Source: JASSUD01 sp031963005 (GTDB taxonomy: Bacteria; Pseudomonadota; Gammaproteobacteria; Burkholderiales; Burkholderiaceae). Taken from it: a stretch of 64,000 bases of DNA. The position numbers were made by a program, and so were the translations under genes. The notes below the pieces were generated by a model. That model worked only from the letters and a program-made list of their open reading frames with translations, was not told the DNA's origin and searched no databases. Positions 17,596-26,334 of this stretch are shown in pieces; positions within the stretch are counted from its first letter, which is position 1; every line of letters starts with the position of its first letter. The stretch is taken from the NCBI GenBank assembly GCA_031963005.1, contig JASSUL010000001.1, positions 62,001-126,000 of the forward strand, written 5' to 3'.

Positions 17596-19173
17596 TTATC
17601 CCGCTTCACATCCCGTTTTACACCCCATTTCACTGCCTTTTTTCTGCCAAATCCATCGAGAATCAAATCGATGCGTAGCATGCATAGTGCAAATCACTAC
17701 TCCAGCAAAAGCGATGGATCCTACTCCTGCAGTGATCTTGGCAAAAGCATAAAAATGCATCAGCGCCATCGTTATCGTCACAACAAAAATATCTAACATC
17801 GACCATCGTCCCAATGCTTGGATCCACTGAAATAAACGCATGTATTGATGTGGCCGCTTACATTCGCCATGCTGTACGCTCCATAGCAATATCCCCAGCA
17901 CCATGAGCTTGAACAAAGGAATCAACACACTGGCTGCCATAATCAGTACGGCCAAGCCTTTGGATCCCGTAGTCCAAAAGTGCACGATCCCTTCTAATAA
18001 GGTACTGCCCCCTGATGTCCTAAAAGAACGGGTATGCACCATGGGCAGACACATTGCAGGCACATATAAAAATAGCGCACTCAACCACAGCGCCCATACA
18101 CTCTGTAGATCACGCGATGCAACGCGCCGATGACTTGACGAGGCAATAGGCCTACAGGTATCCCTATAGAGCGTACTGAGTGGATATACGTCCTGTTTTG
18201 TATTAGCGGGACGCACCTGCACAGGGCTCAATTTGATTCGCTCTAACACGCTTTTTAATGTTTTGGATCCGGTGATACCCCATACTAACTGCACGATAGC
18301 AAGGCTAGCCAAACTCAATAGCGCAGGGCCAGGGGTAATTAGCATCACCTCTGAGAGCTTGATATAAGCCACCAATACACTGAGCAACAGCACATCCACC
18401 ATCGACCATAGATGCAGATGTTGCCATAGCGGCTGCACCCATCCCAGGTAGCGCATATACGATACAGAAGTCCCCCATCGTTTTTTGAGCCACATAAACC
18501 GTTGTGGTAACAATGCCAGCAGTAGTGCCACGCTCTGCACCATGGGCATGATGATTACCACATAGGCCATGCATATCCCTAGTAGCATCATAAGTAAGCC
18601 ATTTTTCTCCGCGAGGAGCTGGCAAATCGCCGCCCAGAGCGTCACTGAATGCACTTGACCGCGAAAACTGCATTGCACTAACGTGCATACATTGGCCATG
18701 ATGCATAGCAATAAGCTAGTCAACGCTAATGCAATCCATCTATCCAGCGCGCAACGGCCATCACTGAGGGGGAGCACATCTCCATTTGCACACCGTCCCT
18801 CGGAATACAGGATGTTTTGGCAATGTCTACAGCGTTCTGCACGGTGAGGCTGAAGGCGAATTTTGCGATGCAATACATCGCATATCGGGCAAATGATGGA
18901 CTGCGGTGTGGAAACCAAAAGCGGCGTATGATCTGTCAAGGTTAGCCTTACTTCAGCAAGATGCCTCTCTACACAACACTGGCATAGAAAAAGAAATCGT
19001 TTAAATACAACACCTTGCGCGCTTTGGCTTTTAGATAATGGAGGGAAGTACCATAGTCCTTTTCCGCTACGGGGGCTTTTTGATGCGGATGTTTTATTTT
19101 TTGCGTTATGAGTTTGGGTACTTTTTTCCAGCAAAGTTACAATAGCTCCTTTGTGCTCTGCTTTTATTCTCAA
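17596..19173 (-). CDS. pqiA: PqiA inner-membrane protein of the PqiABC system
   Basis: PqiA is the multi-pass inner-membrane partner of PqiB. The product has two zinc-ribbon-like cysteine pairs (CPICDVLHRK, then CRHCQNILY, residues about 95-125) and two PqiA modules of four membrane helices each. The second module ends near HFYAFAKITAGVGSIAFAG. At 525 residues it is about 100 longer than usual because of a basic, low-complexity N terminus before the first ribbon. The only ATG before the ribbon is at 19173, so the extension may be real, or a non-ATG start may be used. nrdR is divergent, with only 51 bp between starts. Confidence 0.9.
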   Translation of the reverse strand: MRIKAEHKGAIVTLLEKSTQTHNAKNKTSASKSPRSGKGLWYFPPLSKSQSAQGVVFKRFLFLCQCCVERHLAEVRLTLTDHTPLLVSTPQSIICPICDVLHRKIRLQPHRAERCRHCQNILYSEGRCANGDVLPLSDGRCALDRWIALALTSLLLCIMANVCTLVQCSFRGQVHSVTLWAAICQLLAEKNGLLMMLLGICMAYVVIIMPMVQSVALLLALLPQRFMWLKKRWGTSVSYMRYLGWVQPLWQHLHLWSMVDVLLLSVLVAYIKLSEVMLITPGPALLSLASLAIVQLVWGITGSKTLKSVLERIKLSPVQVRPANTKQDVYPLSTLYRDTCRPIASSSHRRVASRDLQSVWALWLSALFLYVPAMCLPMVHTRSFRTSGGSTLLEGIVHFWTTGSKGLAVLIMAASVLIPLFKLMVLGILLWSVQHGECKRPHQYMRLFQWIQALGRWSMLDIFVVTITMALMHFYAFAKITAGVGSIAFAGVVICTMHATHRFDSRWIWQKKGSEMGCKTGCEAG

Positions 19174-19224
19174 CGCTACGCTGCTATTAGACCTTCTATA
19201 CGCACCTCTTTACCGTGACTCCTC

Positions 19225-19737
19225 ATGCGCTGCCCCTTTTGCCAATCTGAAGACACCCATGTCCATGATTCACGCGTCACCGAAGAAGGAACCACCATTC
19301 GTCGCAGACGCCGTTGCCCACAGTGTGATCGACGCTTTACGACCTATGAACGCGTCGAATTAACGCTTCCGCTGATCATTAAAAAAGAAGGAAGTCGTGT
19401 CGAATTTTCTGATGACAAACTCCGATCCAGTATGCAACTCGCTTTGCGCAAACGCCCGGTAAGCGCAGAAGCACTAGATGCCGCACTATCTCGCATCCGC
19501 TATGCACTTTTTAACTTGGGAGAAAAAGAAATCAAAAGCAGTGAGTTGGGAGAGCTGGTTATGAACGAACTGCGCGCGCTCGACAAAATTGCCTATATCC
19601 GCTTCGCCTCGGTGTATCGGAGTTTTGAAGATATCTCCGAATTTCAAAAACTAGCGCTGGAGATCGATCATCCCCCTTCCCCTTCCATATCTTCTGCCGC
19701 TTATTTGCCTCAAGACCTAGCATCAGACAAAAGCTAA
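19225..19737 (+). CDS. nrdR: transcriptional repressor NrdR
   Basis: NrdR represses ribonucleotide reductase genes in response to nucleotide levels. The 170-residue protein has the zinc ribbon MRCPFCQSEDTHVHDSR with the second pair CPQCDRRFTTYER, and an ATP-cone starting LPLIIKKEGSRVEFSDDKL. The C terminus has the conserved KIAYIRFASVYRSFEDISEF, and a short Ser/Pro-rich tail follows. It is divergent from pqiA. In Burkholderia relatives nrdR usually follows glyA; here it stands alone, another change of gene order. Confidence 0.97.
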   Translation: MRCPFCQSEDTHVHDSRVTEEGTTIRRRRRCPQCDRRFTTYERVELTLPLIIKKEGSRVEFSDDKLRSSMQLALRKRPVSAEALDAALSRIRYALFNLGEKEIKSSELGELVMNELRALDKIAYIRFASVYRSFEDISEFQKLALEIDHPPSPSISSAAYLPQDLASDKS

Positions 19738-19938
19738 ATCAGAAGCATAACGATAATCTCAGTTCGGTAAGGTTCTCCATAAGCGCTTTATATTTGCGGA
19801 GAAGAAATCTGTTTGAAAAACCTACATTCTCGTTCAAAGACTTAGCTCTCACCCTCATCCCTCACTTATTTCTTTATCTTGAACTAAGGTTATCAATATC
19901 GAAGCGGTTTTTTTGCTTTTGCTTTAAATTTTGCTGAT

Positions 19939-22587
19939 TTAAATTTGAGAATGCATTCTATCTTGAGCTTCCATGGCGATTTTATATTCTTCGCCCCATT
20001 TTTTTGAAAATTCAGGAAAGTTTCTCTCGCTCTGCAATGAAAATCCATATGGGTTCTTTATCACCCCCCCGTCTCCTAAAATATTTTCTAATGTACGTAC
20101 CTTATAAGTCATACCCTCATGAACCACTTTAGCAATACCATTTTTTGCCTTTGTGTTGTCTTTACCCCCTCCGATATTTTCCCCTGTTACTATCGCATAA
20201 AATAATTTATTATAAAGTGCAGATTTTGAAAATTTTAATACTTTCGGGGATGGGATATGTGAATTATATTTATTTCCCAAGCGATCATAATAGGTTACCA
20301 GAAGCGTTTCTTTTAAAATTTTAGCATCATCTTTTAAATATTCTTCCAAACAAGACAACCCCAATGAACCACACTCCAAATCATTACCCTGAGCTAATAT
20401 TGGTTCATTCCAATTTAAAATAAAATGACTTAAATCCGTCATAAATATATCATTTGATGGAACTCCTTTCTTATGAGAATATATTGGATTTATAATAACA
20501 TCTTCAGATAAAACTATATAAGTTTCAAAGTCAGGAAACTCATTACTCGGCATTCTTGCATACAAATACCCCCACTTCATTTTGGCCAAAGATACAATTG
20601 CTTTCATTTCTTCGCGAGCCTCTGACGGAAGCAATTTGAAAAATACTTTTTCCTTTGCCATTTTGTGACTTAATGGAACTATGCTCTTATTTTTGTTGAA
20701 ATCTCCGCTCACTGTAAGTTCAATTTTATATTTTTCTCGATACATCTTTACCTCTTCCAATGCACGTTCTATGCTTAATGGGCTCACCTTATCATTTCCC
20801 GCATTGATTTGAGCTGCTTTTTTTGGAGGTTTTAAATTGAAATCGAGAACATCATCATGGTCGGCGAGGTTATTACTATTAACACCAAGATTATAGTCTG
20901 CTTTTACTTTAAAATTTTCCGACTTATATTTGAGATATAAATTGCTTCCATCTTGAGCTTTCATTTCGTCTCTAGCTTCCATGGCGATTTTATACTTTTC
21001 GCTCCATTTTTTTGAGAATTCTAAAAGCTCTTCCTTATTTAGTGATTTTGAAGAGCCAGGGCACTTTATATCCCCCCCCTCTTCTAGAATACTTTCTAAT
21101 GTACGTACTTGATACACCTTACCTTTATAAACCACTTCGGCAATACCACCTTTTGCCTTTTCTTTTTCTTCACCATCCACCACATTATTCCCTGTCACTG
21201 CCGCATAAAATAATTCATTATATAATGAAGATTGGGAATACTTTAATACTTCCGGAGAAGGAATATGTATTTTATAATCATTACCAGAGGAAGCATCACC
21301 GCCTGTCACAAGTAATGTTTCATTTTTTAAAATCTCAGCATCATTTTTTAAATACTTTTTTAAATAGACTAACCCTAGTGAAGCACATTCCTTCCCACCT
21401 GTTTGAGCTTGTATTATCTGATCTGAGTTTAAAATTATTTTTTTTAAATTAGCTTCAAATATATCATTTGAACTTGGAACATGAAAATCATGAAAAAACA
21501 TTGGATTTATCAAACATCCTTTTTGCCCTATTATATAAGTATCAATATGACTTAATCCAGAGGATGCTTTATTCGCATAAAAATACCCTCGAAATTTATC
21601 AGATTTTGAATTTGACCAGTCTTTCATTTCTTGGATAGCACGTTCATCAGGAAAGGCACTCAAAGCAAAGTCGCTATAAATTATTTCTTGCTTTTCTTTT
21701 TTAATTATACCATCTAGCTTTTCTTTTAATTCAGATAGCATGCTCGATAATTTCATATCTATTTCAGATTTTTTATTACCCTTTACCATGTCAAAAAATA
21801 TTTTATATGCTTCTCTTTTAAAATTAATATTTTCCGTAGAATTATACTTTTCTTTCTTAATATATTCAGCAATTTTTTCAATATCCGCATCTATCCTATC
21901 CTGCTCTTCCTCCAAAAATTGATTTATATATTTTTCATATATACAACCATAAGATATTTCCATTAAATTTGCAATATTATCTCTAGTATCTTTATACAGC
22001 TTTCCTGATTTTTCGTTATACTCTCCATTCATTATAAATTCAATGCCATATTCTTTCAAAAAAGGATATTTAAAACTATATATCTCTTCTATGCTTAATT
22101 GCTTTCCTAATAATTTTTTCCCCTCATTCGCATGCTTGCATTTAAATTTTGACCTTTTACTTGATAACGTAGATCGAGTAATTTTTTTTGACTGCCTTTT
22201 AGTATAGGATTTATTTGACTTTACCTTAAGCTCTAATATAGGAAAAACGTATCCCACATCTGAATTATATATTTTTTTGTGACTAGAATTCGAAAGTTCA
22301 AAATTTACCTCACCCAATGTCTCACATTCTCGCTTTAATTCTGATAGTGTATTTTTAGAAGGCATGGGATAATTTTCTTTCTCATTTTTAGTATAGGCTT
22401 GCTTCGATTTATTTAAAGGTTGAGCCTGAACAGGCTGCGGGAGAGGCGGCAAATTGATAGTGTATGTAGCGTATTCGGGGGTTTTATTATTACTTTTCGC
22501 TTTAACAATAGGCGGTTGTGTATCTATATTTTGGATAGGATTGTTTTTTTCGCGGCAGCCTAGACATGAAGAAAAAAACTTAAACAT
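19939..22587 (-). CDS. putative secreted effector with two tandem homologous domains
   Basis: Unrecognised 882-residue protein in DNA much richer in A+T than its neighbours. It contains two copies of one domain, about 315-560 and about 655-880. Aligned landmarks are NPMFFHDFHVPSSNDIF / NPIYSHKKGVPSNDIF, KECASLGLVYLKKYLKNDA / LECGSLGLSCLEEYLKDDA, HIPSPEVLKYSQSSLYN / HIPSPKVLKFSKSALYN, and VYQVRTLESILEEGG / TYKVRTLENILGDGG. The Glu-Cys-Gly/Ala-Ser-Leu motif recalls the nucleophile region of clan CE cysteine peptidases and YopJ-type acetyltransferases, but a matching catalytic His is not clear. The N terminus MFKFFSSCLGCREK has a Cys pair that a host could lipidate. SD GGAGAG precedes the ATG. 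A one-mismatch hrpII box lies 84 bp upstream. Effector role is inferred. Confidence 0.6.
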   Translation of the reverse strand: MFKFFSSCLGCREKNNPIQNIDTQPPIVKAKSNNKTPEYATYTINLPPLPQPVQAQPLNKSKQAYTKNEKENYPMPSKNTLSELKRECETLGEVNFELSNSSHKKIYNSDVGYVFPILELKVKSNKSYTKRQSKKITRSTLSSKRSKFKCKHANEGKKLLGKQLSIEEIYSFKYPFLKEYGIEFIMNGEYNEKSGKLYKDTRDNIANLMEISYGCIYEKYINQFLEEEQDRIDADIEKIAEYIKKEKYNSTENINFKREAYKIFFDMVKGNKKSEIDMKLSSMLSELKEKLDGIIKKEKQEIIYSDFALSAFPDERAIQEMKDWSNSKSDKFRGYFYANKASSGLSHIDTYIIGQKGCLINPMFFHDFHVPSSNDIFEANLKKIILNSDQIIQAQTGGKECASLGLVYLKKYLKNDAEILKNETLLVTGGDASSGNDYKIHIPSPEVLKYSQSSLYNELFYAAVTGNNVVDGEEKEKAKGGIAEVVYKGKVYQVRTLESILEEGGDIKCPGSSKSLNKEELLEFSKKWSEKYKIAMEARDEMKAQDGSNLYLKYKSENFKVKADYNLGVNSNNLADHDDVLDFNLKPPKKAAQINAGNDKVSPLSIERALEEVKMYREKYKIELTVSGDFNKNKSIVPLSHKMAKEKVFFKLLPSEAREEMKAIVSLAKMKWGYLYARMPSNEFPDFETYIVLSEDVIINPIYSHKKGVPSNDIFMTDLSHFILNWNEPILAQGNDLECGSLGLSCLEEYLKDDAKILKETLLVTYYDRLGNKYNSHIPSPKVLKFSKSALYNKLFYAIVTGENIGGGKDNTKAKNGIAKVVHEGMTYKVRTLENILGDGGVIKNPYGFSLQSERNFPEFSKKWGEEYKIAMEAQDRMHSQI

Positions 22588-22880
22588 AGATACTCTCCAA
22601 AAAAATTATTTATTAATAAAATAGAAATATAAGCAGATTAAAATAAAAATTTTGGCATAAAAAATAAAATACGAAAAAAAGAAGTACTATCAGAAACATT
22701 GACCTTGCCACTGAAAAACGGATCCTTTGATAGATAATTTGACGATAGAGGAGAACTTCTTTTTTGCATCCGCATATTCCTTTTGGTGAATAGCGCACTC
22801 GGCATAGCACGCATACACTCCCCTCCTTATCCCTTCCTTGAACCGGTTCCTATACTGTGCTACTAGCGCCTGACACCGAT
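22588..22880. other. intergenic region between effector gene and pilin operon
   Basis: This divergent spacer holds the candidate hrpII box of the reverse gene and must also hold the promoter of the pilin operon. Short reverse-strand frames here have no recognisable family and I do not call them. Confidence 0.5.
22672..22695 (-). promoter_or_regulatory. imperfect hrpII/PIP box upstream of the 882-residue gene
   Basis: On the reverse strand this reads TTCT-N16-TTCG, one base off the HrpB/HrpX box TTCG-N16-TTCG. It ends 84 bp before the ATG of the duplicated-domain gene. The region is A+T-rich, so a chance match is possible. Confidence 0.35.
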
Positions 22881-23489
22881 ATGTGTCTACCGATGCAACA
22901 CGCTCTTGGCTACCAAGAGGCATTCAGATCGCAGACAAGCTGTACAGGCTTTACGCTTATTGAACTCATGCTAGTCATCTTGATGCTCTCCACTATTGCG
23001 CTCTTTACCACGCCAAGCCTATCGAGCTGGCTGCACAGAAATCAGGTTGAAGTCGCCGCACAAGATTTTTTATCGCACATCGCCTATGCACGGCAACAAG
23101 CCATTACGCTCGGGAATCCGGTGGTTTTATGCCGTACAGATCATACGGGGCAATGCAGTATGCCTACGCAATACGATCCCAATCATCACGCCGTTGCGCA
23201 AAACTGGGGCGATGGGTATGCCATACGTATCCACCCCTCTGCAGGCATTGCTCCATGGTTTGCGCAAGCTTTACTGAGAATCTGGCAACCCCACGGCGAC
23301 ATTACGATTACTAGCAGCCCGCTGCCACTCATTTTTCGACCGCCGATTGGGCAAGTGACGGGGATGCGTCATTTTGAATTTGCTCCGTGTGCTCCGTATA
23401 AGGAATCACTCGCTTCAATGCGACGTTGTATTTATATTGCAGCGGGAGGTCGAGCGAGATTAGAACAAGGGGCTTGTAAATCGACTTAA
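22881..23489 (+). CDS. fimT: FimT/GspH-type minor pilin
   Basis: The protein has a type III prepilin signal: leader ending SQTSCTG, then FTLIELMLVILMLSTIALFT, with Glu at +5 of the mature N terminus. The following region (SLSSWLHRNQVEVAAQDFLS, then AYARQQAITLGNPVVLC) is the GspH/FimT domain. It would be cleaved and N-methylated by PilD and join the minor pilin complex that primes type IV pilus assembly. The ATG at 22881 is chosen; 22893 is also possible. It is first of five pilin-like genes. Its stop codon lies inside the left arm of a 27-bp inverted repeat. Confidence 0.88.
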   Translation: MCLPMQHALGYQEAFRSQTSCTGFTLIELMLVILMLSTIALFTTPSLSSWLHRNQVEVAAQDFLSHIAYARQQAITLGNPVVLCRTDHTGQCSMPTQYDPNHHAVAQNWGDGYAIRIHPSAGIAPWFAQALLRIWQPHGDITITSSPLPLIFRPPIGQVTGMRHFEFAPCAPYKESLASMRRCIYIAAGGRARLEQGACKST

Positions 23490-23593
23490 GGAGACACTGA
23501 ATAAATCGGGAGTGGTGTCATGTCTCCTTGCCGTACTAGTTGTACTGGCAGCAAAGGCATTCCTTGCTCCCGATTTATTCAGTGTCTCCTTAA
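23486..23593. repeat. 108-bp element with perfect 27-bp inverted repeats
   Basis: The left arm 23486-23512 and right arm 23567-23593 are exact reverse complements over 27 bp (starting TTAAGGAGACACTGAATAAA). The 54-bp interior contains GTAC-flanked short inverted repeats. The element overlaps the fimT stop and lies before pilV. It would form a strong hairpin in the operon mRNA. It is either a MITE that landed at the stop codon or a processing/termination structure; no long T-run follows it. Confidence 0.8.
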
Positions 23594-23687
23594 TCCTTAT
23601 TTTGTAGGTTTATGCCCCTTTCTTTTCATTCTGGATTTTTGTCTAGCCAATGCCTTAACGCATTTATCGCTTTACAAGGTGCCCAAA

Positions 23688-24161
23688 ATGCACGGCAATA
23701 CCTTATTAGAAACCGTATTTGCATTGTGGTTGCTGGGTACTACAGCATGGGCTGCCGTACATACCCACTTACAGACGCGCGATGCCGCTCATGCGTTTCA
23801 ACTTCGCACGCAAGCGCTACAACTTTTAGAAGCCACCGCTCAAGCCTTAGAAAGTGGTGAAGCAATATTGAACGTACAAAGACGCGCTCAGATGCATGCC
23901 ATGACGCAACTCCCTGATGGAAGGGTGGTAATCAAAACACTCTCTACTACGGCATTTCCAGACGGGTATCTCACGCGTCCTTTACTGCTGGTCGAGGTAC
24001 TCTGGGATACCCGTTTAAGCAAGCCGACTTTGTCAGATGCTGCCCCCTTGAAACAGCGCCCGATCACTTCCAATGCCTATGGATCAAGTCACCGGAGCAG
24101 TTACCCGCAAAGCCATTTACTAGGAGGCGCACACAGCGTATGTGTTGTGGTAGCGCAATGA
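23688..24161 (+). CDS. pilV: PilV-like minor pilin
   Basis: The product of about 157 residues starts MHGNTLLETVFALWLLGTTA: a short prepilin leader with cleavage after Gly3 and Glu at +5, then a hydrophobic helix. The rest (QLRTQALQLLEATAQALESG) matches the PilV-type minor pilin pattern. The frame is open further upstream to 23520, but that part crosses the inverted-repeat element, so the ATG at 23688 is used. It is second in the pilin operon, and its last codons lie just before pilW. Assignment rests on position and signal, as minor pilins are poorly conserved. Confidence 0.8.
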   Translation: MHGNTLLETVFALWLLGTTAWAAVHTHLQTRDAAHAFQLRTQALQLLEATAQALESGEAILNVQRRAQMHAMTQLPDGRVVIKTLSTTAFPDGYLTRPLLLVEVLWDTRLSKPTLSDAAPLKQRPITSNAYGSSHRSSYPQSHLLGGAHSVCVVVAQ

Positions 24162-24208
24162 GGATGTATATAAATAGGATCCGTCAGCAGCACTATCCAG
24201 GGCATTTT

Positions 24209-25039
24209 ATGAACACGCGCTTTATAGCTTCTTGCCAAGGCCACACGCTGTTAGAGCTGTTAATAGCGCTCTCCTTAAGCACATTCATCCTCTACGCCAT
24301 TTTTTCTTTACATCAGGCTCAACAAAGCTCCCTTAGACAACTCCACGCTCGAGCGCGTCAGACCGAGGCTGCGCTTAGCGCATTGCACTTAATGAGTAGC
24401 CATTTGCAACTCGCCGGATTTACACCGATGCCACACACTACTCTAAGCCCACCACTTTTTGGTTGCACTGCTGGCCGCCCTGTAGGTCCTATAGATTCCC
24501 CCCACTGCAAACCCGATTCGATGCTCTATTCAGATGGTCTACAGGTCGCTTATCTGGCAGATCAAGATACCACTCCCGTCAATGCGCAAGGCCAGCCAAC
24601 TGATTGCCTCGGGCAAGCACTGATTGCTTCCTCTAGCAAAAGAAGATTAGACACATTACCTCATCAGCATACCGGCGCTTGGTCTAGTCAACGCTTTTTC
24701 GTACAAAAAAGCCCCTCTACAGGAAAACCCGAACTGTATTGCGAGGGAAGTGGCCGCCCTGGAATAGCGCAACCTGTTATCGAAGGAGTAGAGCGCTTGC
24801 AAGTACGTTATCGCTTAGCTCAATCGGACAAGCTCATCGATGCTGCGGCCTTATCACTGAATACATGGCCACAGATTGCTGCTGTGCAGCTGTGTGTCGT
24901 GATACGTGATGTAACACGCACAAAAACGCCAGGAGTTAGCTATATAGATTGCGACGGCCTTCGCCGCCTTTCTGAAGATGGCATCTTGCGCACCGCCTTG
25001 AGCACTTGGGTGGCAATACATAATCGAGAGCGCCCATAA
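24209..25039 (+). CDS. pilW: PilW-like minor pilin
   Basis: The 276-residue product has the prepilin signal FIASCQG, then HTLLELLIALSLSTFILYAI (Glu at +5). PilW-type features follow, including ALHLMSSHLQLAGF and a C-terminal part with VQLCVVIRDVTRT. PilW is a minor pilin needed for initiation of type IV pilus assembly. I chose the ATG at 24209; an ATG at 24158 would add 17 residues. It is third in the order fimT-pilV-pilW-pilX-pilE, the usual betaproteobacterial order. Confidence 0.85.
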   Translation: MNTRFIASCQGHTLLELLIALSLSTFILYAIFSLHQAQQSSLRQLHARARQTEAALSALHLMSSHLQLAGFTPMPHTTLSPPLFGCTAGRPVGPIDSPHCKPDSMLYSDGLQVAYLADQDTTPVNAQGQPTDCLGQALIASSSKRRLDTLPHQHTGAWSSQRFFVQKSPSTGKPELYCEGSGRPGIAQPVIEGVERLQVRYRLAQSDKLIDAAALSLNTWPQIAAVQLCVVIRDVTRTKTPGVSYIDCDGLRRLSEDGILRTALSTWVAIHNRERP

Positions 25040-25091
25040 ATGGCTTTTTTATAAGTAGAGTGTGCCCTCCCTCTTTCTATGCGGGCCTCCA

Positions 25092-25655
25092 ATGGCTTCT
25101 TCTTCATTAACTTATCCGCTGCATACGCAGCGCGGAATGACGGTATTGATCGTTTTACTCTGGCTCGCCTGTGTACAAATTATTGCAGTTTCCCGCTTCA
25201 ATCATTCCATACTGCATATACGAAGCCTCGATGCCTATTACAACACGCTACAGGCAAGACACGCAGCCCACGCGGGTAATGTGTTATGCGCGCAGTGGCT
25301 TGAAGCCAATGTCATCAAAGCACGACTATGGACACAAAACACTAAACCTGCTTATTGGCGCATACCACAAGCCTTTGAAGGTCCCTTCCCTACAGCATTT
25401 TCGATTGCCAAATCATGGCCCCTATCTGTACGTCCGCCGCAATGTTTAATAGAAAGCTGGATACCGCCCAAGCACTCTACCCCTTCTTTCTATCTCATTA
25501 CTAGCAGAGGGTTTGGCGCTACTGAGCAAGGACAAGCATGGGAGCAGCAAGAGCGATGGATAGGAAAAGACGAGGACACAGGCCCAGCAAAATGGAAACA
25601 GGTTCAAAGACCCCTCCTCTCGATCTACACGCAAAACAGATCAGGGAAACCATAA
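25092..25655 (+). CDS. pilX: PilX-like minor pilin
   Basis: The protein of about 187 residues has the PilX N terminus: HTQRG, then MTVLIVLLWLACVQIIAVS. It lacks the Glu at +5, as is common for PilX/GspK-like components. The motif AAHAGNVLCAQWLEAN is the usual PilX post-helix pattern. The gene is fourth in the pilin operon, 52 bp after pilW. No pilY1 adhesin gene follows, although it usually lies between pilX and pilE in such operons. Confidence 0.8.
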   Translation: MASSSLTYPLHTQRGMTVLIVLLWLACVQIIAVSRFNHSILHIRSLDAYYNTLQARHAAHAGNVLCAQWLEANVIKARLWTQNTKPAYWRIPQAFEGPFPTAFSIAKSWPLSVRPPQCLIESWIPPKHSTPSFYLITSRGFGATEQGQAWEQQERWIGKDEDTGPAKWKQVQRPLLSIYTQNRSGKP

Positions 25656-25675
25656 AACTTCACCAACAGCGCCCA

Positions 25676-26140
25676 ATGTATGGGAAAAGACAGGGAATAC
25701 TCCAAGGAGGAGAGCGAGGAATCAGTTTGTTGGAAGTCGTTTTAGTTTTGGCTATTTTAGTGATTATGGGCGGATATACCGCCTCGCATTACCATCGCTA
25801 CTATCAACGAGGATACCGATTAGCAGCAATCACCACGGTGTACGAAGCCGCCCTTTTTCTAGAAAAAGGGCCAACAACAAGTCCAAAAACCACACCGAAG
25901 CTCCCCACACAGCTACAACATGCTCCCCAGCAAGGAGTAGCCGCCTATAGGATATCTGTACAAGCAGAAAATGCGCACAATGGAGAATATAGCATCCTCG
26001 CTCAGCCATTAGAAAATGGGCCTATGCAGCGGGATAGTTGCGGAAGTTATCAGTTAGATGCCACAGGGCGAAGAAGTAATCCTCAGGCACGCTACCCCGC
26101 GCAAAAGGCAGCACACTTATGCTGGTTAGGGCGAGGATAA
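25676..26140 (+). CDS. pilE: PilE-like minor pilin
   Basis: The 154-residue protein has a prepilin leader ending GGERG, then ISLLEVVLVLAILVIMGGYT with Glu at +5, followed by SHYHRYYQRGYRLAAITTVY. This is typical of the small PilE-type minor pilin at the end of the operon. The C-terminal half has a Cys pair (DSCGSYQLDATG and AAHLCWLG) that could form the disulfide loop. It is 20 bp after pilX. A short frame overlapping the pilX end extends upstream to 25538 but is not needed. Confidence 0.83.
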   Translation: MYGKRQGILQGGERGISLLEVVLVLAILVIMGGYTASHYHRYYQRGYRLAAITTVYEAALFLEKGPTTSPKTTPKLPTQLQHAPQQGVAAYRISVQAENAHNGEYSILAQPLENGPMQRDSCGSYQLDATGRRSNPQARYPAQKAAHLCWLGRG

Positions 26141-26196
26141 ATGAGCGCCGTATTTTTCTGAAAAAAGAGAAGACTGCGTTATACCCTAGACTAAAT

Positions 26197-26220
26197 TTCG
26201 TTTTATTAGACTATCTTTCG
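26197..26220 (+). promoter_or_regulatory. exact hrpII/PIP box upstream of the 26335 gene
   Basis: TTCG at 26197-26200, exactly 16 bases, then TTCG at 26217-26220: the binding site of HrpB/HrpX-type regulators. CAGTGT at 26251, 30 bp downstream, fits the YANNNT -10 element expected at 30-32 bp. The following gene encodes an unrecognised A+T-rich protein. Confidence 0.65.
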
Positions 26221-26334
26221 CAAACCAAGTCGGTATATTTCGAAAATATTCAGTGTAATAGGGAGTCATAAAACACGATACTTCTTCACAGAAGCATTTT
26301 TACATTGATTCCAGTATTACATTATCGACAAAAT

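Noticed and set aside
22690..22923. Reverse frame of 77 codons upstream of fimT
   Set aside because: It overlaps the fimT start, has no family motif, and lies where the pilin operon promoter should be.
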